Notes under the pieces: model-generated
What the model was told of the DNA's origin: nothing
Seen by the model: only the letters and a program-made list of their open reading frames with translations
The model's database searches: none
Part shown: one piece after another, positions 1-17,182 of the stretch
How positions within the stretch are numbered: position 1 is the first letter of the stretch
Layout of the letters: each line of letters opens with the position of its first letter
Assembly: GCA_003339415.1 (NCBI GenBank)
Contig: PDHQ01000209.1
Span: 1-61,577 of the forward strand
Length of the DNA stretch: 61,577 nucleotides
Reading direction: 5' to 3'
From: Ophiocordyceps camponoti-saundersi (nom. inval.)
Lineage: Eukaryota > Ascomycota > Sordariomycetes > Hypocreales > Ophiocordycipitaceae
Made by a program: the position numbers and the translations under genes

Positions 1-4011
<4,011 letters not shown>

Positions 4012-5193
4012 GCCCTTATTACTAGCTTTAACTTTTTCGCCTTATAATATAAAATATTTTTTTAGCGGTAAAAAAAATAATAATAGTAAATTTTTAAATA
4101 ATAGTAAAATAAGTAAGCTACTTAAATTATAAACTAATAAGTAAATATTAATATATAAAAATAAAAGAATAAAAAAAATAATATTTTTTATTAAATAATT
4201 ATAATATTAACTAATTTATATAATATATTAAGCTTACTTATTATTTTATAATATACTATTTTTACTAACTTATATATATTACTTAGCTTTTAATTACTTA
4301 GCGCTTATATATATTACTTATCTTTTTTTTTATTATATATTAATAAAGTAAGTTTACGCTAACGCTTATACGCGGCGCGTATAGCTTAGGAGTAAAATAG
4401 GTAAGACTCTTACTATTAGCGTTATATTAAATATTCTCCTAGCTTTAAAGCACGCCCTCCCCCGCTTAAGGATATATTTATTATAAATTAATATTAGCGC
4501 TTAGCTATAATTAATATTATAATAATCTTCTAAGTTAATTAATTATAATAAAAAATTATAAAAAGGAGGCGGAGGAGGTAAATATTAGCTTAAGGCTAAT
4601 ATAAAAAAAAGGAGGAGTAAATAAATAAGGAATAAAAAAGAATAAGGGGTAAAAAAGTAATATTATATTTATATAATAAAAAGGGGAGGTTATTTAAAAA
4701 AGATAATTAGCTATAAGGGGCGCTTAAATAAATATATAATTAAGTTTATTTTAAGTTATTATAAAAATATATATTTTTTTATATAAACTTAAAATAGTTT
4801 AATATTATATAATATTTAAAGCTATTAAGTAATTTCTAAGTTAAAATAATATAATTTTTTTATTTTATAAAAATAAGTTAATAAAATATTTTATTTTATA
4901 AATACTAACTTTTAGCGTTTTTTATAATAAGGATTTCCTTAACTTTATATTTATTAAAAGATAAGTTATTATAAAAAAAATAAAAAAAATCTAGCTAAAA
5001 GTTAGTAAATAATTAAAATAATAAAAAATTACTAATAATATACTTAATAAGTTTAATATAAAAAATAAAGTAAATGTTAAGTTATATATTAAAAATAATA
5101 ATAAATAATATTAATATAATTATTATTTTATATTTACTATTAAAATAATTAAGCTTTTAAAATAAATAGTTAAATTATATATAAGTATAATAG
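4012..5193. other. AT-rich RIP-degraded DNA, no recognisable feature
   Basis: About 1.2 kb of very AT-rich sequence with stops in all frames and a few GC-rich relics (for example 4,440-4,470). No gene, RNA or complete repeat was recognised. Confidence 0.6.
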
Positions 5194-5395
5194 TATTACT
5201 AAAGCGATTATAAAAGTAAGCTAAAATAAAGTTATAATTAAAGCTATCGAAAAGAGAAAAGAGAGGGGAGAGAAGCCCCCCTCTTAAGCTAGCTATATAC
5301 CCCGCGCGATAACTAAGCGCTATTAGGAAGACCTAAACATATCCGCTATAATCCCCCCTATCTAGCTATAATTAGTTATAAACTAATCCCTTATA
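5194..5395. repeat. Left 202-bp terminal direct repeat
   Basis: Matches 6,760-6,961 with no net length change. It carries the distinctive AGAGAGGGGAGAGAAGCCCC block and CTATATACCCCGCGCGATAA. Confidence 0.75.
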
Positions 5396-6759
5396 TAGCC
5401 CCCTTTTTAAGTTAGCCGAGGAGGTAAGAGCGTAAGATAGAAGAGTTATATATTACTACGCTAATAAGATATTCTATATAGTCCCTAGCTAATAGCTTAA
5501 TAGCCTCCGTAAAGATAAGGATAAGAGGGCGGAAAAGCTCTTTTATAGCTTAAAGAATTAAACCCTAATCTTTATAAAGAAGATTCTAATAAGCTTAGAA
5601 TTATAATACCGCTTAAGGTAAGAATTAATAAACTTATATATTAATAGTAAAAACTTACTTATATAGCTAATATATAAGATTAAATAATATTATATTAATT
5701 ATAGGAAATTTAGAGGATACCTTAATTATAATAAATAGTAAAGCTAGCTATATACTTATTATTATATACCGCTAGCGCTAATTTATAAGCTAAGGCGTAA
5801 TATAATTATAATATATACTTACTAATAAATTTACGCGCTTAAGCTATATATAAATTATTCTTATATAAAGTAATATAACGAAGCTAGAAATTACCTAAGC
5901 TATAATATCTAATATATACTTATCCCTCCTTACTTATTATCCCCTTAATTAAAATATTTTAAATTTACTTCTAATTACCCCGCTCCGCTTATAAAAAGCC
6001 TTAATTTTAATATCCTTATTTACTTATAAAATTTCGGATAATTATACTTAAAATAATTAATTTAATTATATTAGTAATAATATTAGCGCTTAGTAATATT
6101 AAAATAAGATTATATAAACGCGATATTTATTAGGTTAGTAAAAAAAGGGGGTAGTAAATTAACTAGCGCGTTAAGAATATTCCCGGAACTAAATACTTTA
6201 TTAAAGCCTCGGAGAAAGCTAGTAAAAGCCGCGTATATTATAAGCTAATTCTTATAATCTAAGCGCTCTTATAGCTCCTTATATAGCTTAGATAAGAGTA
6301 GAATAATCTTAGCGTAATTAGATTAGTTTAATAGTTTAATTTTAAAAAAAATATATTCTTACCTTATAATATATTCTCTAAAGGGCTTTAATAGCCCTTA
6401 ATATATCCTAACTAAGGAAAAACTTATTTAGCGCTTTTTATAACTTTTCCTAAAAAGCTTAAAGATATATACTAAAAAAGCTTTAAGCTAATAAGAAAAA
6501 TCTATAACTATAGTAATATATAAAAAGAATATTTACTAAACGGTACTAAAATAAGAAAAAATATAATAAAACTAAAACTTAAGCTTCTTAATTATAGCTC
6601 CGTTAATTATAAATTTAATATATATAATAGCTAGCTAAAAGTTTAAGCTAGAATAAGCTAAAAGCGGCTCTAATATAAGTAGAATTTAATAGCGTTCTAT
6701 ATTAAGATTTTACTTTTACGTTTAGTTAATAGTAAAAGGAGCTTTAATTAATATAATAA

Positions 6760-6961
6760 TATTACTAAAGCGATTATAAAAATAAGCTAAAATAAAGTTA
6801 TAATTAAAGCTATTAAAGAAAGGAAAGAGAGGGGAGAGAAGCCCCCCTCCTAAGCTAGCTATATACCCCGCGCGATAATTAAGCGCTATTAGGAAGACCT
6901 AAATATATCCGCTATAATCCCCCTTATCTAGCCACGATTAGTTATAAACTAATTCCTTATA
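6760..6961. repeat. Right 202-bp terminal direct repeat
   Basis: Same length and order of landmarks as 5,194-5,395. Differences seen are transitions of the RIP type. Confidence 0.75.
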
Positions 6962-7850
6962 ATAAGTAAAGTTAAGCTATATAAAATTACTAATTTAAAG
7001 CTATTTTATAAGTTAATAAGATTTATTTAAAGAGTCTTATTACCGCTACTAAGCTTAAGCGATAAAAGCTTATATTAATTTAACGTTATAATAAAGAAAA
7101 TAAGTAAATATTATAGCTTAGCCTTTTAAGGAAAAGATAAGGGCGGCCGCTTTTATTAGCTAGTTAAGAAAGGTAATATTAAAGTTATAAAATAAGTAGT
7201 TAAGATTAATATCTATTATAGATAAGTTTTAATTATTTAAAATAAGCTAATAAGTAAATAAATAACGCGGTTAGTTAAATTATAAAAAAGAGATTATATA
7301 ATAAAAAATAGCTTATATTTTTTAGTTTATATATTTTATATTCTTATTAGTTTAAAGGTAATATATTATAAAAGTAGCTTATTAACTTTAATAAGATAAT
7401 AAAAAATAAACTAAAAATAGCTTATTTAATTAAAATTATAATTAAAAATTAACTTATAATAAAAGCTATAAAACTGCTATTAATATTAAATAAAGCGCTT
7501 AATATATTACTTAATATTTATAAATATTATAGCTTTAAGCTAAATATATTTTAATAAGTAATTTATAATAACTATTAGGAAATAAGGCTAGGATTTTAAA
7601 GCGGTAAGTAGCTTAGTTATAAAATTTATAAAAAAGGTTATTTAAAACTATTTAAAAAAAAGTAATAGCTAAAATAACTCTTAATAGCGCTAATAATTAA
7701 AGTAATTTTTATAATAATAATAATTATAAATAAAATATACTATATTTATAAATATATTATTTTAATAAAACTTATATTAAAAAAATATAAAAATAATATT
7801 CTTATTAAAATATCCCGCTATAAGGGAATTATAAGTTTATTAAATAAATA
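6962..7850. other. AT-rich RIP-degraded DNA
   Basis: No gene was seen. The segment around GGGCGGCCGC at 7,141-7,150 has weak local similarity to the segment around 11,264-11,273, hinting at another diverged repeat family. Confidence 0.5.
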
Positions 7851-9725
7851 TAATAATAATAATAATAATATTTATACGCTAGTATACTTAATATAGCTTA
7901 GAACTATCTTATATATATTCTAAGAGTAGGAAAAACCGGAGAACTTAAAGTAAAACCCTCCCCTTAAGCGTTACCTTAGCTTAGGGCCGGATTAAGTCCG
8001 CACCTAGCACTCTATACCTTAAATAAGTTTAGTAATAATAAGTAATTAGGAAGCTAATATTTCCTCCGAAGCGGAGTTCGTAATAATAAGAGTATACGTA
8101 GTCTAGGTTTAATATAGAGTTTATATAGCTACTCGTTTTCTTAAGCGTTATTATTACTATAAATTAAATTTTTATACTTAATTTTAGCGTTTTAAATAAT
8201 TTATTCGATTAAAGCTTTATTAACGCGATTAAAGAATATATAAAAGTTTTACTAGCTTATAATAAACCCTATAATAGCTAGTTTTAAAAAGCGGCTTAAT
8301 TATCGTAGCGAAGCTATAAATAAGTTTAGAAAAGGGGTTAGAGGCGGAGCTATTATATTCGCTTTCTAGCGTTTCCGCCCCGGCTACTATTAGACTCTAG
8401 TTAGCGCTAAAAGGGAAAAAGGGGCGGTATATATAAAATTCTAATTTATAAATCTCCAGGGTTAGGAAATATAAATATCTTTCGCTTAGTTTTACGCTAC
8501 TCTTATTTTAAGGTAAAGTTAACTTTACTTAAAATAAATCCCCTAATAGAGAGGGTAATAATATAGTTTTTTTCTATATACTATAAGGTAAGCTAACTTA
8601 CCTTTTATATATAGAAAGGCGGAATACTAGCTATATTATAGCTTTACTATATAATATTTAATAATATATTTAAGCTAGTAATATTTAAAATATTATTAAA
8701 GTTAAACTTTTAGCTTATAAGGTTCCGCGTTAAAAATCTTTACTTATATTATTATATTTTTATTATAAATTTAGTTTACGTTTATTACGCTATTAATAAT
8801 AATTATAAGGGAACTCCGCTAAGTTTTTAAATAATATCTTTTCGCGTATAGTTATATTACTAAAACCTTATTCGATAATTTAATCTTTTTTTAAAAAGCT
8901 TCCTTATTATTTTATTATAAAGCCCGCGCTAATACTTTTTTTATAATAAAAATATAACCTTCGCTAGTTAAGCGTACCTTTTCTCTAAAAGCGGTATAAA
9001 GCTACCTTAAATTAAACTAAAGCTTATAAATAATATTTTAGAATCTTACCGTAATATTACCGCTAAGTAATTTCCTTATTATAAAAGCTTAGCTTTATTT
9101 ATAAAATTTATAATTAATACTTATTATAATTACCTTAAGGCCTTAAACTTAGAGTAAAATAGCGATAAAATTAAAATAAATTATAAGCTAACGCTTATAT
9201 CGCTTAGGAACTTATTTTTTAATAATCTTCTTTAGCGCTTTAGCTATAATTATAGCTTATATTAAAGAAATTCCGCTCCCTTTAAAGCTATAAAAAAGAG
9301 AGAAAACCGCGGCTATAATAGCTAAGAAAATATTATTAATTAATAAAGTTAGAGTAAGGGGGGCGCCTCCCTAAACTCTTTTAGACTCCGCTACTTATTC
9401 GATAATTATTTATATAAAAACTAAGGTATCCCCCGAAATAATCTTACTAATACTTACTTTAGCTTCTAATAAAGTAAAAAGTATAGTAAACTTTTAAGTT
9501 TAAGTTTACTATAATTTAGAGTAAAGCTATATTCTAGGTAAAAAATTTTCGCGGTTACGATTAACTTATATAGCGTTACCTTTCCCCCCGGAGTCGCTTT
9601 AGGCGTAGCTTAAGGCTATCGCTATAAGGTAATAGAAAGAGCGGAGTCTGCTTATAATATAAAAATAAGTAATCTATATCCGCGTCGCTATAAGCGCGGA
9701 ATCCGTAGAATATATATATATAATA
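7850..9725 (+). repeat. 1.87 kb repeat family, copy 1
   Basis: The unit starts with a (TAA)n tract followed by TATTTATACGC and runs to about 9,725. The same landmarks recur in order at 13,600-15,478 (direct) and 17,183-19,065 (inverted). It keeps more CpG and GC-rich blocks than the other two copies, so it appears the least mutated. No coding function was recognised on either strand. Equal copy lengths argue against random 5' truncation of a LINE. The strand label is arbitrary. Confidence 0.7.
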
Positions 9726-12700
9726 AATATATATTAAATAAATATAATAGTTAGGAGTTCTTACTTAAAATTTTAAAAATAGCTTTAGAATTATAGCTAT
9801 TTATAAGTAAAAATAGAATAGTTTATAACTTATTTATAAATACTTACTTTTAAAGTTTTAATAGAAACTTTTAAGTACTTAATTAAACTGCTTAATAATA
9901 TATATAATAAAAAAAATTAGTATAAAAAGCCTTTAACTAAAAGTTTTATAAAGTCTTATTATAAAAAGGGGCTAAGATATCCTAAGTAAAAGGTATAGCT
10001 ATAAGGAATTAAAATAAGGCCGGGCTAAATAAAACTAGCTATAACTTAAAAAAGTAAATAAATATAAGCTATATAATTTAACTAAAGCGCTTTTTTATCT
10101 TATAGTAATCTTATTTTTTTTAGGAAAGTATATTAAGCCGCGACGCTTATACGCTAAGATAATAGTAAAGGCGGAAGTTAAAAAAAGTAAGTATTTTAAC
10201 TTAACGCGTTTAATATTTTATTATAGCTTTAAGTATAGTAAAATACTTTAAGGCCTTATAATCTATAAAAATAAAAAATAGCTAAGTAATTTTATATAAT
10301 TTAGTAAACTATATTTTAAAATAAAAAATAATAGTAAAATATTCTTTATTATAAATTATATAGTTTTATTTTATAAGTAAAAGTTTCTTAAAATAATATA
10401 TAATAAGTTAAAGGATATAATCTAAGCTAAATTAAGAAAAATACCCGCTAATTACCTTACCGAAATAGTTAGCTTTAATAATAATATTATAATTTAAATT
10501 TTACTAAGTAAAGATAAGGGTAAAGATAAATATAAACTTAAGTATATCGAAAGTAAGCTAGTACTAATTAGTTTAATAAAAAAGTGCGTTATATTTCGTA
10601 AGCTTAACTAAGAAGGCTATAAAGTTTAAGAAATAAAATATAAAGTTATAATAAAAGTTAGCAAACTTAAGAAAATTATATATATTTTAAATATAAGTTA
10701 GCGCTTTTTATTCTAAAATTATAAAAATATTAATAAAATCTAGCTATACTTTTTTATTAATATAAATAATAAACTTTAAATATTTTACTTTATAAATAGT
10801 AAAATTATATTTATTAAAGTTAAGGAAAAGCTTAGCTTAATAAAAATATAAAAATATAATATATACTTTATATTAATAATTAAAATAGGAATTTTCTAAA
10901 TAAATAAAAATATTATCTAAATATATTATAATAAAATCTTTTAAAAAATTACTAAAAGTAATATTAATATAATATTAGAATATAGTAAGTATACTTATAA
11001 GGCTAAAAAAGTAAATAAGGTATTTAAATAAATTAAACTAAGTATAGAAAGCTATAAGATATTCCTCGCTTTTTATAATATAAAGCTTATAAAAAGTAAT
11101 ATAAATATTAAATTTTATAAACTAATAAGTACTTAAAAAGCTATAAAGCGTTTTTTTAATAAGTAAAAGGGGATAATAATTTTACTTTATTATTTTATTT
11201 AAAGCGTAATAGTTAATATAAAAGCGCTACTTACTTCTTAGCTTTCTTATAAGTAAGATAAGGGCGGCCGCGGATAATAAGCTAGCGCGAATTTATTTTT
11301 TATTTATTAAGTTAGTAATCTATTTCTAAACTTTAAGGAGATATTTATAAGGTATATTATAAAATAAACCTTAAGGTAAAAGGGGTAAGGAATTATTAAG
11401 TTTTTAGCAAAGTTAGATATAATAGTTATAATTATCGCGGTAAGGGGGTAATATACTTACTTTCTTCTTATTAAAAAAGTTAGTAAAATCTAATATTTTA
11501 AAAAATAAAAAAGGGCTTATAATTAAGGTAAAAGTTATAATATATAAAATATAAAAAATATCTTATAAGCTAATAGTAAGAAATTAATAACTAATACGCT
11601 ATTAAGATTTATAGTAGATAAAAGCTATAAAGATAAAGCTAAAAATAGCTATAATAAAGTAAATAATTTATTAAAATATAAAATATAAAATAATTAATTT
11701 ACTAATAAAGTAAATTATAATTTCCCGCTTATTAAGATATAGCGAGATATTATTACGCGCTATCTAAATTAAGCTAAGAATTAAGTTTTAAATAAAGCTT
11801 AAGATTATATATACTATTATAAGTAATTACTAGCTATTAATATTAGCTATAAAGTAAATAAGGTAGTAGATAGATAAGTATAGCTTAAAGCGTATACGCT
11901 ACTAATAATATATTTATATAATAATATAAATAACTTACGGGTAAGAAAGGGGAATTTGCTTAAGCTAATAGCGCTATATAAAAGATTCGCTTATAGCGGC
12001 GTAGTAATTATAGCTATTATCCGCCTATATAATAATAAAAAAAATAAAATTTATAAATATAAGGAGAAAAAAAATAAGTTTCTATTCTAACTAATATTTA
12101 TAAAATAGTTATTTAATATTTTATAAGTAATATTACTATAAGAGTCCTTCTTTTATAAGAGACTTAATATAAGGGGGATTCGTTTCCTTAGTTTAAGGCG
12201 GGGTCCTCCTCCTTTTTTATAATATTTATAAAGCGGACCGAAAAGGCTAGTAAAAGAGGATTAAGCTTATACTTATATAAGAAATAGCTAATACCGCTAT
12301 AATAAAAGTAATAGCCCTTAGTACGCTATTTTATAACCTTATCGCTATTAGCTTTAATTACTTAATAATAAGTCTTACCGCTATAGCTATTCTAGCTTTA
12401 AAAAGGGGGATTATTATATTTACTAAAGCGCGGCTAAGTGCTAGTTTAATATACGTTAGTTATTAAGGTATCTTAAGATAGATTAAAAGCGGAAAATAAA
12501 GGTATCTAGCCTTTATTTTTAAGGTAAAATAACTTTATATTTATAATAATAGTATAGATTTTAGTAATAATAATAATATACTTAGTTAAGGGAATATTAC
12601 GCTTTATATAATATTAGCGAAAGGCCGGGGTAAGGGTATAATAAAGGCGTATAACTTTAATTTTATTAGCTTATTTAATATTATTTACTAAAGTAAGCTT

Positions 12701-13160
12701 AGCTTTAAAGCGGATAAGAAAATTAAAGAAAAACTTAGAAGCGTCTTATATAAGGTATTTAAGCTTTATTATACCTATCTAGCGCTAGTATAAATTAGTA
12801 AATATAATATTAAAGTAACTTAGGAAATAGTTAAAATTATATTTATATTTAATATTTTACTTAAAAATAAAGCTATTTTAGCTTAAATTATAAAAGATAA
12901 GTATTAATATAGAAATACTTATTAGTTATAAGTAATATTAATAAAAGCCTAATCCGCTTATAGCTTATAAAATATAAAAGAGCGCTATATTAAAAAAAAG
13001 TCCTTATTACTATTAAATAGTAAGCTAAAAAGTAATAACTTATAATAAAGTTATAATTATTATTACTTAAAAAGCTATATAAATTAATACTATTAGTATA
13101 TAAAGCTTTAAAGCTTTATAATAATAGCTTACTACTTTAAAAGCTAAGTAATAATAGCTT
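9726..13160. other. RIP-degraded DNA between repeats, unidentified
   Basis: About 3.4 kb with stops in every frame and near-total CpA loss. It lies between two direct copies of the 1.87 kb repeat, so it might be the interior of a large element using those copies as terminal repeats, but no reverse transcriptase, integrase or transposase motif could be read. A GGGCGGCCGC landmark at 11,264-11,273 is shared with 7,141-7,150. Confidence 0.4.
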
Positions 13161-13164
13161 ATTA

Positions 13165-13445
13165 AATATTAAGGTTATTTATAATTAAAGTTATTTTACT
13201 ATAAAGGTCTTATACTCCTTAATATTTATAAAAAGCTAACTTTATTAAAATAAAATAACTTAAAAAGTTTTAAAGTATATATAGTATATATATTTAAAGT
13301 TATAGTTTATATATAGCCCGCGCTTATCCCGCGCGTAGCGCTAACTAATTATATATACTTATATATACCCCGCGCCTTTTATACGCGCGGACTTAACTAA
13401 GCACCCCTTACGTAACTTAGCTATTTAAGCGTAGCCCTAATCCCT
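13165..13445. repeat. Partial copy of the inverted-arm repeat
   Basis: This segment matches about 2,866-3,110 of the first inverted-repeat structure, including ACTCCTTAATATTTATAA and the CCCGCGC...GCGCGGACTTAACTAAG core. It stops just before the second 1.87 kb repeat, so it is either a truncated arm or was interrupted by that insertion. Confidence 0.7.
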
Positions 13446-13599
13446 TATAATATTTTATTAAATAAGTAAATAGCTATTCAGATAGCTATTAGTTATATTA
13501 AATAAAGGAAGCTTAATTATATAAAAAAGTATATAGCTATATAAGTTATAATTCTTTTTAATTTTTAATATAATTATTTTAATAAAAATATACTAAAAA

Positions 13600-15478
13600 G
13601 GTAAATTAAATATTATAATAATAATAATATTTATATACTAATATATTTTATATAGCTTAGAATTATTTTATATATATTTTAAAAGGGGGAAAAACTAAAA
13701 AGCTTAGAGTAAAACCCGTCCTTTAAGTATTACCTTAGCTTTAAGTTAAACCCCGCTTATACCTAATACTTTATATATTTAATAAATTAAGTATTAACTA
13801 GTAATTTAAAAGCTAATATTTCCCTTAAAGCGGACTTTACGGTAATAAGAGTATATATAAACTAAGTTTAATATAAAGTTTATATAGCTTACTTATTTTT
13901 TTAGCTATTATTATTATTATAAATTAAATTTTTATATTTAATTAAAATAAATTTAATAATTTAATTAATTAAAATTTTATTAATATAGCTTAAATATATA
14001 AAAAAGTTTTATTATTTTATAATAAACTTTATAATAGCTAATTTTAAAAAATAGCTAAATTATTATAATAATATTATAAATAAATATAAAGTTAGGGTTA
14101 AAAAAAGAGGTATTATTATATTCGCTTTTTAGCGTTTTCTCTTTAGCTATTATTAATTTTTAGTAAATATTAAAAAAAAAGGTAATATATATAAAACTCT
14201 AGTTTATAAACTTTTAAAATTAAGTAATATATATATTCTTTACTTAGTTTTATATTACTCTTATTTTAAAATAAAGTTAATTTTACTTAAAATAAGATTT
14301 TTAATAAAAAAGGTAATAATATAATTTTTTCCTAAAAGCTATAAAATAAGTAAACTTACTTTTAATATATAAAGTAATAAAATATTTATTATATTATAGC
14401 TTTATTATATAATATTTAATAATATATTTAAATTAGTAATATTTAAAATATTATTAAATTTAAACTTTTAATATATATAATTTAATATTTAAAATCTCTA
14501 CTTATATTATTATATTTTTATTATGCATTTAGTTTATATTCGCTATATTATTAATAATAATTATTATAAAATTTTATTAAGTTTTTAAATAATATTTTTA
14601 ATATATAATTATATTATTAAAACTTTATTTAATAATTTAATCTTTTTTAAAAAAGCTTCCTTATTATTTTATTATAAAGCTTATATTAATATTTTTTTTA
14701 TAATAAAAATATAACTTTTACTAATTAAATATACTTTTTCTATAAAAATAATATAAAGCTATTTTAAATTAAATTAAAGCTTATAAATAATATTTTAAAA
14801 TATTATTATAATATTATTACTAAGTAATATCCTTATTATAAAAGCTTAGCTTTACTTATAAAATTTATAATTAATATTTATTATAATTATCTTAAAATTT
14901 TAAACTTAAAGTAAAATAATAGTAAAATTAAAATAAATTATAAGCTATTACTTATATTATTTAAGAATTTACTTTTTAATAGTTTTCTTTAGCGCTTTAG
15001 CTATAATTATAGCTTATATTAAAAAAGTTTTGCTCTCCTTAAAGTTATAAAAAAAAGAGGAAATTATAGTTATAATAGCTAAAAAGATAAAACTAATTAA
15101 TAAAGTTAAAATAAGAGGGGCGCCTCCTTAAACCTTTTTAAACTCCGCTATTTATTTAATAATTACTTATATAAAAATAAAAATATCCTTTAAAATAATT
15201 TTATTAATATTTACCTTAGCTTTTAATAAGGTAATAAATATAATAAATTTTTAAGTTTAAGATTATTATAATTTAAAGTAAAGTTATATTTTAAGTAAAA
15301 GATTTTCACAGTTATAATTAACTTATATAATATTACCCTCCCCTTTAAAGTTACTTTAAGTATAGCTTATTATTATTATAAGATAATAAAGGGAGCGGAG
15401 TTTACTTATAATATAAGAATAAGAAGTCTATATCCGCGTTATTATAAGCGTAGAATCTATAAAATATATAAAAGTTAT
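13600..15478 (+). repeat. 1.87 kb repeat family, copy 2
   Basis: Direct-orientation copy of 7,850-9,725, more heavily converted to AT. It starts at a (TAA)n tract and ends near TATATAAAAGTTAT, an end shared with copy 3. Its upstream flank shows some further similarity to the flank of copy 1. Confidence 0.7.
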
Positions 15479-17182
15479 AAATTAAATATTAATATTTTTA
15501 AATATTATATTATTTTTAAAAGCCTTTATAAAAAAAGCCTTTTTATAATTAATAAGAATAATAAATATTTTTAAGTTATAAGCGTAGGTAATTAAGGCTA
15601 TAAACTTAACTTATATAAATAATAAATTTATTTTATAAGGAATATTATAGCTTTTTTATTCCTTTATATAGCGGTAAGTAAAAAGGGCTAGATAATTTAA
15701 TTTATTATAGCTTACGCTTATATAAAATAGATTAAAAAAGATAACTACTTGAGAGCGTTAAGGCTATAAGCCTTATTAAAGCACTTATAACCTTTCCTTT
15801 CTAAGCTTAGCGGTTATATAAATTTTATAATTAGTTATTAAGATAGCTTTAATAGTTACCCCTAAAAGCTTTATAAGAGAGGCTTATATTTTAAAGCTAG
15901 GATAGCTTATTTATATATACTAAAGTTTTTTATTTATTTTTATAATAAGTTAAGAGACCTAAGAGTTAATTTAAGCTATAAAGCTTAGTTTAATAACTTA
16001 TAACTCAGGTTACTTAATCTTTATAAGTATATAATAAAGCGTAATATTATTTTAAGGGTTTTATAGCTTAATAAAGAGATTATTTTAAATATAGCTATAT
16101 TCTATAAAAGCTATAAGAGAGATAAGATTAGTATTAAAAAAAGGGTTATATTTAATATTTATTAACTTTATTAAATAACCTGTTTTAGTTATAAAAGAGA
16201 TAATACTTACTTTTAAAGTTACTATATTAGTTATTATAATAATTAAATTAGCCTAAGCGTTTAGATTAAATATATTAAACTAATCTAAGCTATTAAAAAT
16301 ATATATTAAATAGCCCTTAATAAGGAGGACTTAATCCCTTATTAAATTAGTAAGTTAAATAAGTTTTCTAATTATTTTAAATACCCCTAATACCTCCTTA
16401 TTTCTTTATTAGCTAGTAATTCCTATATTTTCCTTCTTCTATTACTTAACCTTATTATAAATAACTTTATTATAAGCTACCTTATTTATAACTTCTTAAA
16501 AAAGGTCCTTATTAAGAAACTAAATTATATATAAAAGCTTAAATTTAGGAAGAATATAAAAGTACTTTTATTAGTAATTCTTTTTCTTTTTAAAAGCTAG
16601 TAAATATTACTTTTTATATTATATATAAGTCTAGGCGTTATAGTCCCTAAAATTTAATTATAAGAGAGTTTTTAAAGTAATATATTTGTTCTAGTTTTTA
16701 TTTTATAAAGTATTTACCTTTATTTACTATTTTAAATTATTATAAGTAATAAAGGTAGCTTCTTTCCTTATTTATTTAAGCTTAAAAGCCTTATAGTTAG
16801 CTTTTTTAAACTTTTAAAATACTTTAATAAATTAAAAAGCCTTTTTATAAACCCCCTTATAAATATCTTTAAAATTATATTATATTATTTATATAAATAG
16901 AAAATACTAATACTTTATTATATAAATAAAATACTTAATAGATATTTTATTAGTAAACCTAATATTATTTAAATATAAGTAAATTTACTAAACTTAAATT
17001 AATTAAATTATCTAGCTATTAATATCCCCTTTTAAGAGGTTTTATAAGAAAAAATCTTATAACTTATTTTTAGCTAGTTTATATTTAATAATATCTCTAA
17101 GCTATATAAAGGCTTATAAAACTATAAGCTTCTCCCTTAGTAAAAAGTCTTTTTAGATAAAAAACTAATAAGCTAAAGAATA
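15479..17182. other. AT-rich spacer between oppositely oriented repeat copies
   Basis: 1.7 kb of stop-ridden, RIP-type sequence lying between copies 2 and 3 of the 1.87 kb family. If those copies are terminal inverted repeats, this would be the element's interior. No protein motif was readable. Confidence 0.4.

Larger units (their letters stand above)
5194..6961. mobile_element. Short LTR-flanked element (TRIM-like), RIP-mutated
   Basis: Two direct repeats of exactly 202 bp (5,194-5,395 and 6,760-6,961) enclose about 1.36 kb. Each repeat starts TATTACTAAAGCG and ends CCTTATA, which become TG...CA if RIP transitions are reversed. The two copies differ almost only by C/T and G/A changes. The interior is too short and too degraded for gag-pol, so this is either a non-autonomous terminal-repeat retrotransposon in miniature or an internally deleted LTR element. 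No exact 5-bp target duplication was found: the flanks read AATAG on the left and ATAAG on the right. Confidence 0.6.
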
